DNA of 15,625 nucleotides from an uncultured Prevotella sp. GTDB taxonomy: Bacteria; Bacteroidota; Bacteroidia; Bacteroidales; Bacteroidaceae. The notes under the pieces are model-generated. The model was not told where the DNA came from and did no database searches. It was given only the letters and a program-made list of their open reading frames with translations. Position 1 is the stretch's first letter. Each line of letters starts with the position of its first letter. Shown one piece after another: positions 6,708 to 13,612 of the stretch. The stretch spans positions 1 through 15,625 of the forward strand of contig USFX01000038.1 in NCBI GenBank assembly GCA_900553965.1, written 5' to 3'. The translations under genes and the position numbers were made by a program.

Positions 6708-7649
6708 ATGAGCGACAATCATGCAGGACATTGCGGCTGCGGACATCATCATGACCACAGCCCGAAGAAGAGCATCTACGAGGATGCACTGAGCAAGTAT
6801 GACCTCAACATCTCCGACGGGGACGTGCGCGAGGCAGTAAAGAAAATCATCGCCGAGCGCGTTCACGAGAACGACACGCCCGAGGTGAAGAAATTCCTCA
6901 TGGGCAGCATCGAGCTGACCACGCTGAAGACCACCGACTCCGACGAGAGCGTGATGGCCTTCACCGAGCGCGTCAACGATTTCGACGACGCCTACCCCGA
7001 CCTGCCACACGTGGCGACCATCTGCGTCTATCCGTGTTTCGCCAACACCGTGAGCCAGACACTGGAAGTCGACGGCGTGGAAGTGGCCTGTGTGTCAGGT
7101 AGTTTTCCCTCCTCTCAGGCCCTCCTCGAAGTGAAGGTGGCCGAGACGGCACTGGCGCTGAAGGACGGTGCAACGGAGATTGACATGGTCATGTCCGTCG
7201 GAAAGTTCCTCAGCGGCGACTATGAGAGCGTCGCCGACGAAATCAGCGAGCTCAAGCAGGTCTGCGGCGACCACAAGCTGAAGGTCATTCTGGAGACGGG
7301 ATGCCTGAAGACTGCCGAGAACATCAAGCGCGCCTCCATCATCGCAATGTATGCCGGCGCCGACTATATCAAGACGAGCACGGGAAAGCTCGAACCCGCC
7401 GCCACGCCCGAGGCCGCATACGTGATGTGCCAGGCCATCAAGGAATATTACAATGAGACCGGCATACAGATAGGCTTCAAGCCCGCCGGAGGCATCAATT
7501 CCGTCATGGATGCCCTCATCTACTACACCATCGTCAAGGAGGTTCTGGGCGAGAAATGGCTCACCAACCAGTGGTTCCGCCTCGGCACCAGCCGCCTCGC
7601 CAACATGCTGCTCAGCGAGATAACCGGCGAAGAGACGAAGTTCTTCTGA
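6708..7649 (+). CDS. deoC: Deoxyribose-phosphate aldolase with a His-rich N-terminal extension
   Basis: DeoC cleaves 2-deoxy-D-ribose 5-phosphate to glyceraldehyde 3-phosphate and acetaldehyde in deoxynucleoside catabolism. The catalytic residues are present: Lys222 in IKTSTG (Schiff base), Lys258 in FKPAGG and Asp159 in EIDMVM, equivalent to E. coli K167, K201 and D102. At 313 residues it is longer than the E. coli enzyme (259). The core is of the longer Bacteroidetes type, with extra helices before ELTTLK at 69-74. The first 20 residues form a Cys/His-rich extension (GHCGCGHHHDH) that could bind metal. That extension also occurs on the small gene upstream. deoC is the last gene of the dtd cluster and is followed by a strong terminator at 7742. 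Confidence 0.96.
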   Translation: MSDNHAGHCGCGHHHDHSPKKSIYEDALSKYDLNISDGDVREAVKKIIAERVHENDTPEVKKFLMGSIELTTLKTTDSDESVMAFTERVNDFDDAYPDLPHVATICVYPCFANTVSQTLEVDGVEVACVSGSFPSSQALLEVKVAETALALKDGATEIDMVMSVGKFLSGDYESVADEISELKQVCGDHKLKVILETGCLKTAENIKRASIIAMYAGADYIKTSTGKLEPAATPEAAYVMCQAIKEYYNETGIQIGFKPAGGINSVMDALIYYTIVKEVLGEKWLTNQWFRLGTSRLANMLLSEITGEETKFF

Positions 7650-7679
7650 GAACGGGACATAAAGAGCCCCAAAAAAAGA

Positions 7680-7725
7680 GCCCCCTATAGTCCCCCAAAG
7701 GGGGACACTGAATGGGTGAAGGGAA
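7680..7725 (+). repeat. 46-bp dispersed repeat, left copy
   Basis: The unit begins GCCCCCTATAGTCCCCCAA, has a CCCCC-AAA-GGGGG hairpin core and ends GGGTGAAGGGAA. An inverted copy at 7822-7867 matches at 41 of 46 positions. Shorter relatives with the C-rich/G-rich hairpin lie at 12661-12735, 13068-13085 and 13271-13335. Confidence 0.85.
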
Positions 7726-7741
7726 CGGAGAATTATAAAAG

Positions 7742-7782
7742 AAAGCTCCCTATAGTCTCATCTTGAGATTATAGAGAGCTTT
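7742..7782. terminator. Terminator between deoC and the converging polyprenyl synthase gene
   Basis: AAAGCTCCCTATAGTCTCA at 7742-7760 and TGAGATTATAGAGAGCTTT at 7764-7782 form a 19-bp stem, 17 exact pairs, with a 3-nt loop. It is followed by TTATT on the plus strand and preceded by A residues, so it can work for both converging genes. Its CCCTATAGTC core resembles the flanking 46-bp repeats, so it may have arisen from one. Confidence 0.8.
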
Positions 7783-7821
7783 TTATTGCGCAAATATCTG
7801 CTTATTTAAAATCATAATGAC

Positions 7822-7867
7822 TTCCCTTCACCCTCCCAGTGCCCCCCCTTGGGGGACTATAGGGGGC
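7822..7867 (-). repeat. 46-bp dispersed repeat, right copy (inverted)
   Basis: Read on the minus strand this unit matches 7680-7725 at 41 of 46 positions with no gaps. The pair brackets the terminator at 7742-7782, so the whole gap between deoC and the polyprenyl synthase gene could fold into one large hairpin. Confidence 0.85.
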
Positions 7868-7901
7868 TTTTAGGAGCTCCGTGGCAGAAAGAACTCCGTT
7901 A

Positions 7902-8879
7902 TCATTTCTTCCTCTCAATCACATACTCCAGATATGCGCTGAGTGCATCGCGTATGTCTCCGTCCGCCACATGGCCGTCGATGAATGCCTGAGCCTCGCG
8001 GCGAAAGTCGTCCATGCGGCGCTCGGCGTATGCAATGCCGCCGTGAGCCTTGGTGTAATCCACCAAAACGGCGATTTCATCGGGCGTCACCGTGCGGTTC
8101 TTGACCTTGCCGGCCAAGGTTCGGATGGACTGATGAGGAGAGTTGTTGACGGCATGGATGACGGGCAGGGTCAGCTTGCCTTCGGCCATATCGTTTCCCG
8201 TGGGTTTGCCGATCTCGGCCGAATCATAATAGTCGAAGATGTCGTCGCGTATCTGGAAAATTATGCCGAGATTGCGGCCGAAAGCCTTTGCCGCCTCAAT
8301 CTCTGCCTCGGAAGCGCCGGCCGAGAGCGCGCCCATGGCGCAGCAGGCCTCGAACAGGGCTGCCGTTTTCTGCCTAATTACCTGATAATAAACGTCTTCC
8401 GAAATCTCTTGATTCTGTATGTTGGACAATTGGAGTATCTCACCGCCGGCCAATGTACGCCCCAGTTCGGAGAGATATTCCACGATTGTAAGGTTCTGCG
8501 TGCACGCCACACGGAGCAGCGCCGTTGAGAGAAGATAGTCGCCGACGAGCACCGCCACCTGATTGTTGTATGTGGCGTTGACCGACGCCTGTCCCCGTCT
8601 CTCGCTACTCTCGTCCACCACATCATCGTGGACAAGACTCGCCGTGTGGAGCAGCTCCAGCCCCAACGCCGCGTTCTGCGTCACTGCGGTCACACGGCCG
8701 TAATTCCGGGCCATAAGCATGATGAGCATCGGACGCATTCGCTTGCCCGTGCGACGGCGGATATGCTCCAAAGCCTGTGAGAGCAGACCGTCGGGATGGG
8801 ACATCGCCTCGCCAAACATCCCGTTGAAATCGTCCAAATCGCTTTCTATCGGTTTCTTAATCCGTGATAAATAGTCCAT
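7902..8879 (-). CDS. Trans-polyprenyl diphosphate synthase (long-chain type)
   Basis: The enzyme adds isopentenyl diphosphate units in trans to an allylic primer, making the long isoprenoid chain that in Bacteroidales serves menaquinone. Its 325 residues match the octaprenyl/heptaprenyl synthase length. The first aspartate-rich motif is DDVVD at 85-89 and the second DDIFD at 212-216. GKRMRP at 45-50 and GKPTGNDMAEGKLTLPV at 224-240 are also conserved. The residues just before the first motif (T79, A80, S81) are small, which in this family goes with long products. Chain length and gene name (ispB-like) are inferred. The start at 8879 fits a TAnnTTTG element at 8896-8903 on the same strand. It is divergent from polA. 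Confidence 0.93.
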   Translation of the reverse strand: MDYLSRIKKPIESDLDDFNGMFGEAMSHPDGLLSQALEHIRRRTGKRMRPMLIMLMARNYGRVTAVTQNAALGLELLHTASLVHDDVVDESSERRGQASVNATYNNQVAVLVGDYLLSTALLRVACTQNLTIVEYLSELGRTLAGGEILQLSNIQNQEISEDVYYQVIRQKTAALFEACCAMGALSAGASEAEIEAAKAFGRNLGIIFQIRDDIFDYYDSAEIGKPTGNDMAEGKLTLPVIHAVNNSPHQSIRTLAGKVKNRTVTPDEIAVLVDYTKAHGGIAYAERRMDDFRREAQAFIDGHVADGDIRDALSAYLEYVIERKK

Positions 8880-8895
8880 CGAATCAAATTTATGG

Positions 8896-8903
8896 CAAAA
8901 ATA
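8896..8903 (-). promoter_or_regulatory. Promoter -7 element for the polyprenyl synthase gene (TATTTTTG)
   Basis: The minus-strand sequence is an exact TAnnTTTG match followed by C, 16 bp ahead of the ATG, implying a leader of about 10 nt. I see no clear -33 TTTG. Confidence 0.6.
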
Positions 8904-8913
8904 CTGATTTTTA

Positions 8914-8944
8914 TTGGGATAATGATTACTTTTTCGTAATTTTA
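8914..8944 (+). promoter_or_regulatory. Promoter for polA
   Basis: TTG at 8914-8916 is followed after 20 nt by TAATTTTA at 8937-8944, one base off TAnnTTTG. Transcription would begin near 8950, about 16 nt before the ATG at 8966. This argues against the earlier in-frame ATG at 8864. Confidence 0.45.
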
Positions 8945-8965
8945 CGCTTAAATTTAAATAGAATT

Positions 8966-11734
8966 ATGGATAAACTGTTCCTCATAGACGCCTACGCGCT
9001 GATATACCGCTCGTACTATGCTTTCATCAAAAATCCGAGGATAAACTCAAAAGGGCTCAACACCTCGGCCGTAATGGGATTTGTCAACACGCTCAACGAG
9101 GTGATGACCAAGGAAAGACCCACCCACATCGGCGTGGCCTTCGATCCGGCTGGTCCGACCTTCCGCCATGAAGCCTATCCGGAATATAAGGCCCAGCGCG
9201 AAGCATGCCCGGAGGACATCAAGAAGTCAGTACCTATTATAAAGGACATACTCCAGGCCTTCCGCATCCCTATCCTCGAAGTGGCCGGCTATGAGGCCGA
9301 CGACGTCATCGGAACACTCGCCACCAAGGCGGGCGAGGCCGGAGTGACGACCTATATGCTCACGCCCGACAAGGACTACGGCCAGCTCGTCCGGCCGAAT
9401 GTCTTCATGTATCGGCCGAGATACGGCGACGCGGGATATGAGATACTCGGAGAGAAGGAGGTCTGCGAGAAGTATGGCATCCCCACCCCACTCCGCGTGA
9501 TCGACCTGCTCGGACTGATGGGCGACTCGTCGGACAACATCCCGGGCTGTCCGGGTGTCGGAGAGAAGACCGCCGTCAAGCTCATCACCGAATTCGGAAG
9601 CATCGACGGTCTGCTCGCCTCGACCGACCGGCTCAAGGGTGCCATCAAGAAAAAGGTGGAGGACAACCGCCGGCAGATTGAGTTCTCAAAGTTTCTCGCC
9701 ACCATCAAGACCGACGTCCCGATCGCGCTCGACCTCGACGCACTCCTCATCGCCGAGCCGGACGAGGCGCGGCTGACCCAAATCTTCGAAGAACTGGAAT
9801 TTAAGAGCCTCGCAAACAAGGTTCTTAAAAAACCTGAAAATAAGTCAAAACCCGTCAACGGGCAGCTCGATTTTTTTGAAGAATTTGCGCCCGACGGGGC
9901 AGGCGACGCAGAATTTTCAAGTTTTGAGGCCCTTTCGACGACCCCTCACGACTATCAACTCATTGATAATGAGGCGGAAATGCTCAAAATTTGTGACTAT
10001 TTCATGACAAATGAAATTCTCAGTCTGGACACGGAGACGACCTCGACGGACGCAATCGAGGCCGAACTCGTCGGTTTGAGCTTCGCCGTGAAGGAAAAAG
10101 AGGCGTTTTATGTGCCCGTTCCGACCGAACGTGAAGAAGCTCAAAGAATTGTTAACATATTCAAACCGCTATACGAAAACGCCGCAATCCTCAAGGTCGG
10201 ACAAAATCTCAAGTACGATCTGAAGGTCTTGCGGCGTTATGGTGTCCGTCTGGCGGGCGAGATGTTCGACACCATGATTGCCCACTATCTCATCCAGCCG
10301 GAGCTCCGCCACAACATGGACTACATGGCGGAGACCTATCTCAACTACCAGACCATCCACATCGACCAGCTCATCGGTCCGAAGGGCAAGGGGCAGAAGT
10401 CGATGCGCGACCTCCCGCCGAGCGCGGTCTATGAATATGCCGCCGAGGACGCCGACATCACTCTGCGTCTGAAGAACGTGCTCGAACCGGAACTGACGCG
10501 GCTCGGCGCCGACCGGCTGTTCCGCGAAATAGAGATGCCGCTCATGCCCGTGCTGGCCGAAATGGAGCTGGAGGGCGTGAGAATCGACACCGATGCGCTC
10601 GCCGAAACGTCAAATGTTCTGACAGCGCGGATGGAGGAGATTGAACAGCGGATATACGACCAGGCTGGCGAGACGTTCAACATAGCCTCGCCGCGTCAGG
10701 TGGGCGACGTACTGTTCAGCAAGATGAAGATTGTGGAGAAGCCGAAGAAGACCAAGACCGGCCAGTTTGTGACGAGCGAGGAGGTGCTCCAGACGCTCAA
10801 AAGCAAGCATCCGATTGTCGCAGACATACTGGAACACAGAGGATTGAAGAAGCTCCTCGGAACCTACGTCGACGCTCTCCCGAAGCTTATCAACCCGCGT
10901 ACGGGCCACATCCACACGTCGTTCAATCAGACCGTGACGGCCACGGGACGCCTCTCTTCGAGCGACCCGAACCTCCAGAACATACCCGTTCGCGGCGAGG
11001 ACGGAAAGGAGATACGCAAGGCTTTCGTTCCGGAGCCAGGATGTCTGTTCTTTTCAGCAGACTACAGTCAGATTGAGTTGCGCGTGATGGCCCATCTTTC
11101 GGGCGACGAGAACATGGTCGAAGCCTTCCGCGAGGGGCACGACATCCACGCAGCAACGGCCGCAAAGATATATAAGGAGGCGCTCGACAGCGTCACCCGC
11201 GACCAGCGCACGAAGGCCAAACGGGCCAATTTCGGCATCATCTACGGCATAACGGTGTTCGGACTGGCCGAGCGTCTGGACATCAGCCGCGACGAGGCGC
11301 GGCGGCTCATCGACGGCTATTTCGAGTCGTTCCCCGCCGTCCATCAGTATATGGAGCAGGCGAAGGAGACAGCCCGCAGCCATGGCTACGTGGAGACGCT
11401 CTTCGGACGCCGCCGCTATCTTCCGGACATAAACTCAAGGAACGCCACCGTGCGCGGATTTGCCGAGCGCAACGCCATCAACGCACCCATACAGGGAACG
11501 GCCGCCGACATCATCAAGGTGGCCATGATACGCATCGCCCGCCGCTTCCGCGAGGAGAACCTGAAGAGCAAGATGATTCTCCAGGTTCACGACGAACTGA
11601 ACTTCTCCGTCCTTCCGGAAGAGAAGGAGCGCGTCGAACGCATCGTCATGGAGGAGATGGAGGGCGCGTTCCCCATGCAGGTGCCGCTCACGGCGGACTG
11701 CGGATGGGGCGCCAACTGGCTCGAAGCGCACTGA
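8966..11734 (+). CDS. polA: DNA polymerase I with active-looking proofreading domain
   Basis: This family A polymerase of 922 residues fills gaps and removes primers in replication and repair. Residues 1 to about 290 are the 5'-3' exonuclease (FDPAGPTFRHEAYPEYKAQR at 59-78, YEADDVIG at 109-116, GDSSDNIPGCPGVGEKTA at 186-203). Residues about 330-520 are the 3'-5' exonuclease with all sites kept: D355 and E357 in LDTETT, D418 in NLKYD, Y491 and D495 in YAAED. The polymerase motifs are A (DYSQIELR, D699), B (KRANFGIIYG, K752, F756 and Y760) and C (VHDE, D876). An in-frame ATG at 8864 would add 34 residues. I reject it because that stretch overlaps the divergent gene and the promoter, and because MDKLFLIDAYALIYRSYYAF is the usual N-terminus. 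The linker at about 290-330 is AT-richer and less conserved in character. Confidence 0.98.
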   Translation: MDKLFLIDAYALIYRSYYAFIKNPRINSKGLNTSAVMGFVNTLNEVMTKERPTHIGVAFDPAGPTFRHEAYPEYKAQREACPEDIKKSVPIIKDILQAFRIPILEVAGYEADDVIGTLATKAGEAGVTTYMLTPDKDYGQLVRPNVFMYRPRYGDAGYEILGEKEVCEKYGIPTPLRVIDLLGLMGDSSDNIPGCPGVGEKTAVKLITEFGSIDGLLASTDRLKGAIKKKVEDNRRQIEFSKFLATIKTDVPIALDLDALLIAEPDEARLTQIFEELEFKSLANKVLKKPENKSKPVNGQLDFFEEFAPDGAGDAEFSSFEALSTTPHDYQLIDNEAEMLKICDYFMTNEILSLDTETTSTDAIEAELVGLSFAVKEKEAFYVPVPTEREEAQRIVNIFKPLYENAAILKVGQNLKYDLKVLRRYGVRLAGEMFDTMIAHYLIQPELRHNMDYMAETYLNYQTIHIDQLIGPKGKGQKSMRDLPPSAVYEYAAEDADITLRLKNVLEPELTRLGADRLFREIEMPLMPVLAEMELEGVRIDTDALAETSNVLTARMEEIEQRIYDQAGETFNIASPRQVGDVLFSKMKIVEKPKKTKTGQFVTSEEVLQTLKSKHPIVADILEHRGLKKLLGTYVDALPKLINPRTGHIHTSFNQTVTATGRLSSSDPNLQNIPVRGEDGKEIRKAFVPEPGCLFFSADYSQIELRVMAHLSGDENMVEAFREGHDIHAATAAKIYKEALDSVTRDQRTKAKRANFGIIYGITVFGLAERLDISRDEARRLIDGYFESFPAVHQYMEQAKETARSHGYVETLFGRRRYLPDINSRNATVRGFAERNAINAPIQGTAADIIKVAMIRIARRFREENLKSKMILQVHDELNFSVLPEEKERVERIVMEEMEGAFPMQVPLTADCGWGANWLEAH

Positions 11735-11827
11735 CGTTACACACCCGAACGTCCGCCGTCAAAAAACTACAAGAACTAAATTGCGATGAAAGGCAGGATG
11801 TTCAAAATTGGATTTAAACATATAGTA

Positions 11828-11857
11828 TCTTCCGACATTTGTGGTGATACATCCGCA
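11828..11857 (+). repeat. 30-nt motif, inverted partner of 13439-13468
   Basis: TCTTCCGACATTTGTGGTGA, continuing to 11857, matches the reverse complement of 13439-13468 at 28 of 30 positions. Beyond it both copies also have GTAGGGACAT at a similar distance. The core TCNTCCGACATTTG is the same as in the array at 2417-2537. This looks like one end of a small dispersed element. Confidence 0.75.
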
Positions 11858-11915
11858 TTCTTATTCACCGTAGGGACATGATCTTGTCTTTGTCCCTACG
11901 GTGAATAAGAATGCG
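11854..11915. terminator. Perfect 25-bp hairpin between converging polA and HAD genes
   Basis: Arms 11854-11878 and 11891-11915 are exact inverted copies around a 12-nt loop. The right arm ends 7 bp before the HAD stop codon. No T tract follows on either strand, so it is not a textbook terminator. Its place between two converging genes still makes a shared 3'-end stem likely. It overlaps the 30-nt motif at 11828, so it could also be the body of a dispersed palindromic element. Confidence 0.5.
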
Positions 11916-11922
11916 ACATCCT

Positions 11923-12624
11923 CTAAATCATAATTTCCGTCAGTTGCGACAGCTCTGTCAGTCTCACCAGCCTCTCGTGGTCGAACTCGCGGGTCACTTC
12001 GAGCTGCCACGTGACGTGGAACGGGACATGGACAGCCCACGCCCCAGCGGCCAACGCGGGGGCAATGTCGCTGCGGAAGGAGTTTCCGACCATGAGCGTC
12101 CGGCCGGGAGCGACGCACATCCGGCGACACAAGTCGCGATAGGCATCAGGGGTCTTGTCTGAGACAATCTCGACATGGACGAAGAACGACTCCAGTCCGG
12201 AGCGCCGCAACTTGTTCTGCTGGTCGAGCAGCTCACCCTTGGTGAAGACCGCTTTCCTCACACCGGTCAGGCGCCGGAGCGTCTCGGTGACTCCCGCCAG
12301 TGGCGTGGCGGGCAACGAAAGAAGCTCCTTGCCCATGGCGACGATGCTCCCAATCTCGTCGCCCGTGACACGCCCGCGGCTGACGCTGACGGCATTTTCG
12401 ACGAGCGACAGCGTGAACGCCTTCGTTCCGTAGCCCAAAAGCTCCATGTTCGCGGCTTCCGTGCGGAACAGTTCGCCGGCAATAGTGTCGGCGTCGCCAT
12501 ATTCCGAGAGCAGCCCGCAGTAGCGCCGCTCGACGTCGGCGAAGTGGGACTGGCAGTCCCAGAGCGTGTCGTCGGCATCAAACACAATCACGTCGATGCT
12601 TCCGGGAGGTATTTGTTTCTGCAT
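11923..12624 (-). CDS. HAD-superfamily hydrolase (phosphatase-like)
   Basis: This 233-residue protein has the four haloacid dehalogenase motifs: DADDT at 16-20 (nucleophile Asp16, acid/base Asp18), Thr128 in VFTKGE, Lys157 in SDKT and Asp186 in VGNSFRSD. A helical cap insert fits between motifs I and II (about 25-110), as in HAD subfamily I. Such enzymes are usually cytoplasmic phosphatases acting on small phosphorylated metabolites; the substrate is not readable here. I chose ATG at 12624 over the in-frame ATG at 12642 because the latter sits upstream of the promoter -7 element at 12632-12639 and would not be transcribed. The leader would then be only a few bases. The gene stands alone, converging on polA. 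Confidence 0.9.
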   Translation of the reverse strand: MQKQIPPGSIDVIVFDADDTLWDCQSHFADVERRYCGLLSEYGDADTIAGELFRTEAANMELLGYGTKAFTLSLVENAVSVSRGRVTGDEIGSIVAMGKELLSLPATPLAGVTETLRRLTGVRKAVFTKGELLDQQNKLRRSGLESFFVHVEIVSDKTPDAYRDLCRRMCVAPGRTLMVGNSFRSDIAPALAAGAWAVHVPFHVTWQLEVTREFDHERLVRLTELSQLTEIMI

Positions 12625-12631
12625 GATGGTG

Positions 12632-12639
12632 CAAAAGTA
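12632..12639 (-). promoter_or_regulatory. Promoter -7 element for the HAD gene (TACTTTTG)
   Basis: This exact TAnnTTTG match, followed by CACC, lies 7 bp ahead of the ATG at 12624. Transcription would begin almost at the start codon. The -33 region falls in an AT-rich stretch next to the repeat cluster at 12661. Confidence 0.6.
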
Positions 12640-12660
12640 CATAAAATTTGGGAGAAAAGG

Positions 12661-12735
12661 CCCCTCCCGACCTAAAAGCCCCTCCTAACAAGCCCCTCCT
12701 ATCCTCCCATTTGGGGGAGGTCGGGAGGGCTTTTA
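12661..12735. repeat. C-rich repeat cluster with hairpin
   Basis: Positions 12661-12685 (beginning CCCCTCCCGACCTAAAAGCC) are identical over 25 bp to 13271-13295. A nearly matching inverted copy of TAAAAGCCC-TCCCGACCT lies at 12718-12735, and CCTCCC/GGGAGG form a small hairpin at 12703-12720. The unit is related to the 46-bp repeat at 7680. Confidence 0.8.
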
Positions 12736-12796
12736 TCCTTACAAAATTCCGTCCGCAAAAACTTCCGTTTCAGCGCGTTTTTCCTGCTTCGGAAGA

Positions 12797-12815
12797 GCCG
12801 TAAGGCCCTTACGGC
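12797..12815. repeat. Short palindrome GCCGTAAGG-C-CCTTACGGC
   Basis: Two perfect 9-bp arms around one base carry the outer motif of the large palindromes at 2120 and 12950. GAGGCCCTTACAGC at 12867-12880 is another fragment of the same motif. These look like solo ends or eroded copies of the family. Confidence 0.7.
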
Positions 12816-12949
12816 CGACGGCCGCCATGCGTGTTTTGACGCTTTTTCGTCCCGTCACATCCCCGCGAGGCCCTTACAGCTCGTCCGGAGCGAAGAAAAC
12901 GGCGGTTTTTTGCTTGCCGTTTTTGTTCTGAAAAGCTACCGTTTCGCTG

Positions 12950-13054
12950 CCGTAAGGCCCTCCCGGGGTTGCGGCGGCGGCCTTGTCGTGTTGCAACGAG
13001 GCCCCCGTTGCAACGCCGCGGAGGCCCCGTTGCAGAGCCGGGAGGGCCTTACGG
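12950..13054. repeat. 105-bp GC-rich palindromic element, copy 2
   Basis: Outer arms 12950-12966 and 13038-13054 are perfect 17-bp inverted copies (CCGTAAGGCCCTCCCGG). The left arm and the next bases match copy 1 at 21 of 23 positions. The right half shares GGCCCCGTTG with copy 1, and the middle holds CTTGTCGTG, the reverse complement of CACGACAAG in the middle of copy 1. The copy is more diverged inside than the one at 2120. Confidence 0.85.
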
Positions 13055-13067
13055 GACCCCACCCCGG

Positions 13068-13085
13068 CCCTCCCCAAGGGGAGGG
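13068..13085. repeat. CCCTCCCC-AA-GGGGAGGG hairpin
   Basis: A perfect 8-bp stem with a 2-nt loop, 14 bp after the large palindrome. It carries the hairpin core of the C-rich repeat family seen at 7680, 12661 and 13271. Confidence 0.7.
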
Positions 13086-13270
13086 AGAGCTGACGCCATT
13101 TGTATGTAACTATGAATGAGGAAGTTAGAAATCATGTAAATATAGAATCACAAAACACCCCGGTTTTTATGACGCGCGTATTTGCGATATTTGAGAGCGA
13201 GGCAGAAAAATTTCAGAAAGTCCCCACTCTCGTGGGCTTAAAAACAGGAAAAAGGAGGACAAAGGGGCAG

Positions 13271-13335
13271 CCCCTCCCGACCTAAAAGCCCCTCCCGGCC
13301 TCCCCAAAGGGGAGGAGCCAGCGGGTGAAGGAGGA
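13271..13335 (+). repeat. C-rich dispersed repeat with hairpin and GGGTGAAGG tail
   Basis: It opens with the 25-bp sequence shared with 12661-12685. A hairpin follows at 13299-13315 (CCTCCCC, AAA, GGGGAGG), then a tail GCGGGTGAAGGAGG that parallels the end of the 46-bp repeat at 7680-7725. The order of core then tail is the same in both, which supports one family. Confidence 0.75.
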
Positions 13336-13361
13336 TGTTAGGGCGGATGAAGGGTATTGTA

Positions 13362-13384
13362 GAGACGTCACATTGTGGCGTCTC
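13362..13384. repeat. Hairpin GAGACGTCAC/GTGGCGTCTC
   Basis: Ten-bp arms (13362-13371 and 13375-13384) with one G-T pair and a 3-nt loop lie between the C-rich repeat and the 30-nt motif at 13439. It has no T tract. It is probably part of a dispersed element; no gene ends here. Confidence 0.55.
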
Positions 13385-13438
13385 ACACCCTACGATGCGG
13401 ATTTGTCATGATATGTCCCTACCCTGCGTGGAGGAGCG

Positions 13439-13468
13439 TGCGGATGTATCACCCCAAATATCGGAAGA
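13439..13468 (-). repeat. 30-nt motif, inverted partner of 11828-11857
   Basis: On the minus strand it reads TCTTCCGATATTTGGGGTGA and so on, matching 11828-11857 at 28 of 30 positions. The two copies face each other across 1.6 kb that contain the HAD gene and the repeat cluster. Confidence 0.75.
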
Positions 13469-13488
13469 GGCTTTTATTAATCCAATAA

Positions 13489-13609
13489 TTCGTAATTATA
13501 AGTTTTATTTCGTATTTTTGCACCAATATGTCCGCGACATAGACAATACATGTCCGCGGAACAGAACAAACATACCCGCGGATTAAAAATAATACGAAAA
13601 TTATACGAA
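13489..13609 (+). promoter_or_regulatory. TTCGTA half-sites around the argH promoter (candidate operator)
   Basis: TTCGTA occurs at 13489 and 13509, and the inverted TACGAA at 13593 and 13604. The forward pair is 20 bp apart and covers the -33 and -7 regions; the inverted pair is 11 bp apart and lies just ahead of the argH start. Spacings near whole helical turns fit a repressor that loops or binds in pairs. AT-rich promoter DNA can give such hexamers by chance, and TTCGTA also occurs upstream of polA at 8933. Confidence 0.3.
13513..13520 (+). promoter_or_regulatory. Promoter -7 element for argH (TATTTTTG)
   Basis: An exact TAnnTTTG match followed by CACC. Transcription would begin near 13525, giving argH a leader of about 85-90 nt with two upstream ATG triplets, at 13528 and 13550, both in ATGTCCGCG. 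Confidence 0.65.
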
Positions 13610-13612
13610 GCA

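Noticed and set aside
7881..8528. 215-codon plus-strand frame over the polyprenyl synthase gene
   Set aside because: Antisense to a gene with both aspartate-rich motifs intact; no family resemblance.
8864..8965. N-terminal extension of polA by 34 codons
   Set aside because: It overlaps the divergent polyprenyl synthase start and contains the likely polA promoter. The conserved N-terminus begins at 8966.
12661..13335. CRISPR array
   Set aside because: The repeats are few, of unequal spacing, in both orientations and mutually palindromic. There are no regular spacers and no cas genes.
13550..13612. N-terminal extension of argH by 21 codons
   Set aside because: The residues do not look like any ArgH N-terminus I know and the normal start is at 13613. 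It is kept only as a leader curiosity.
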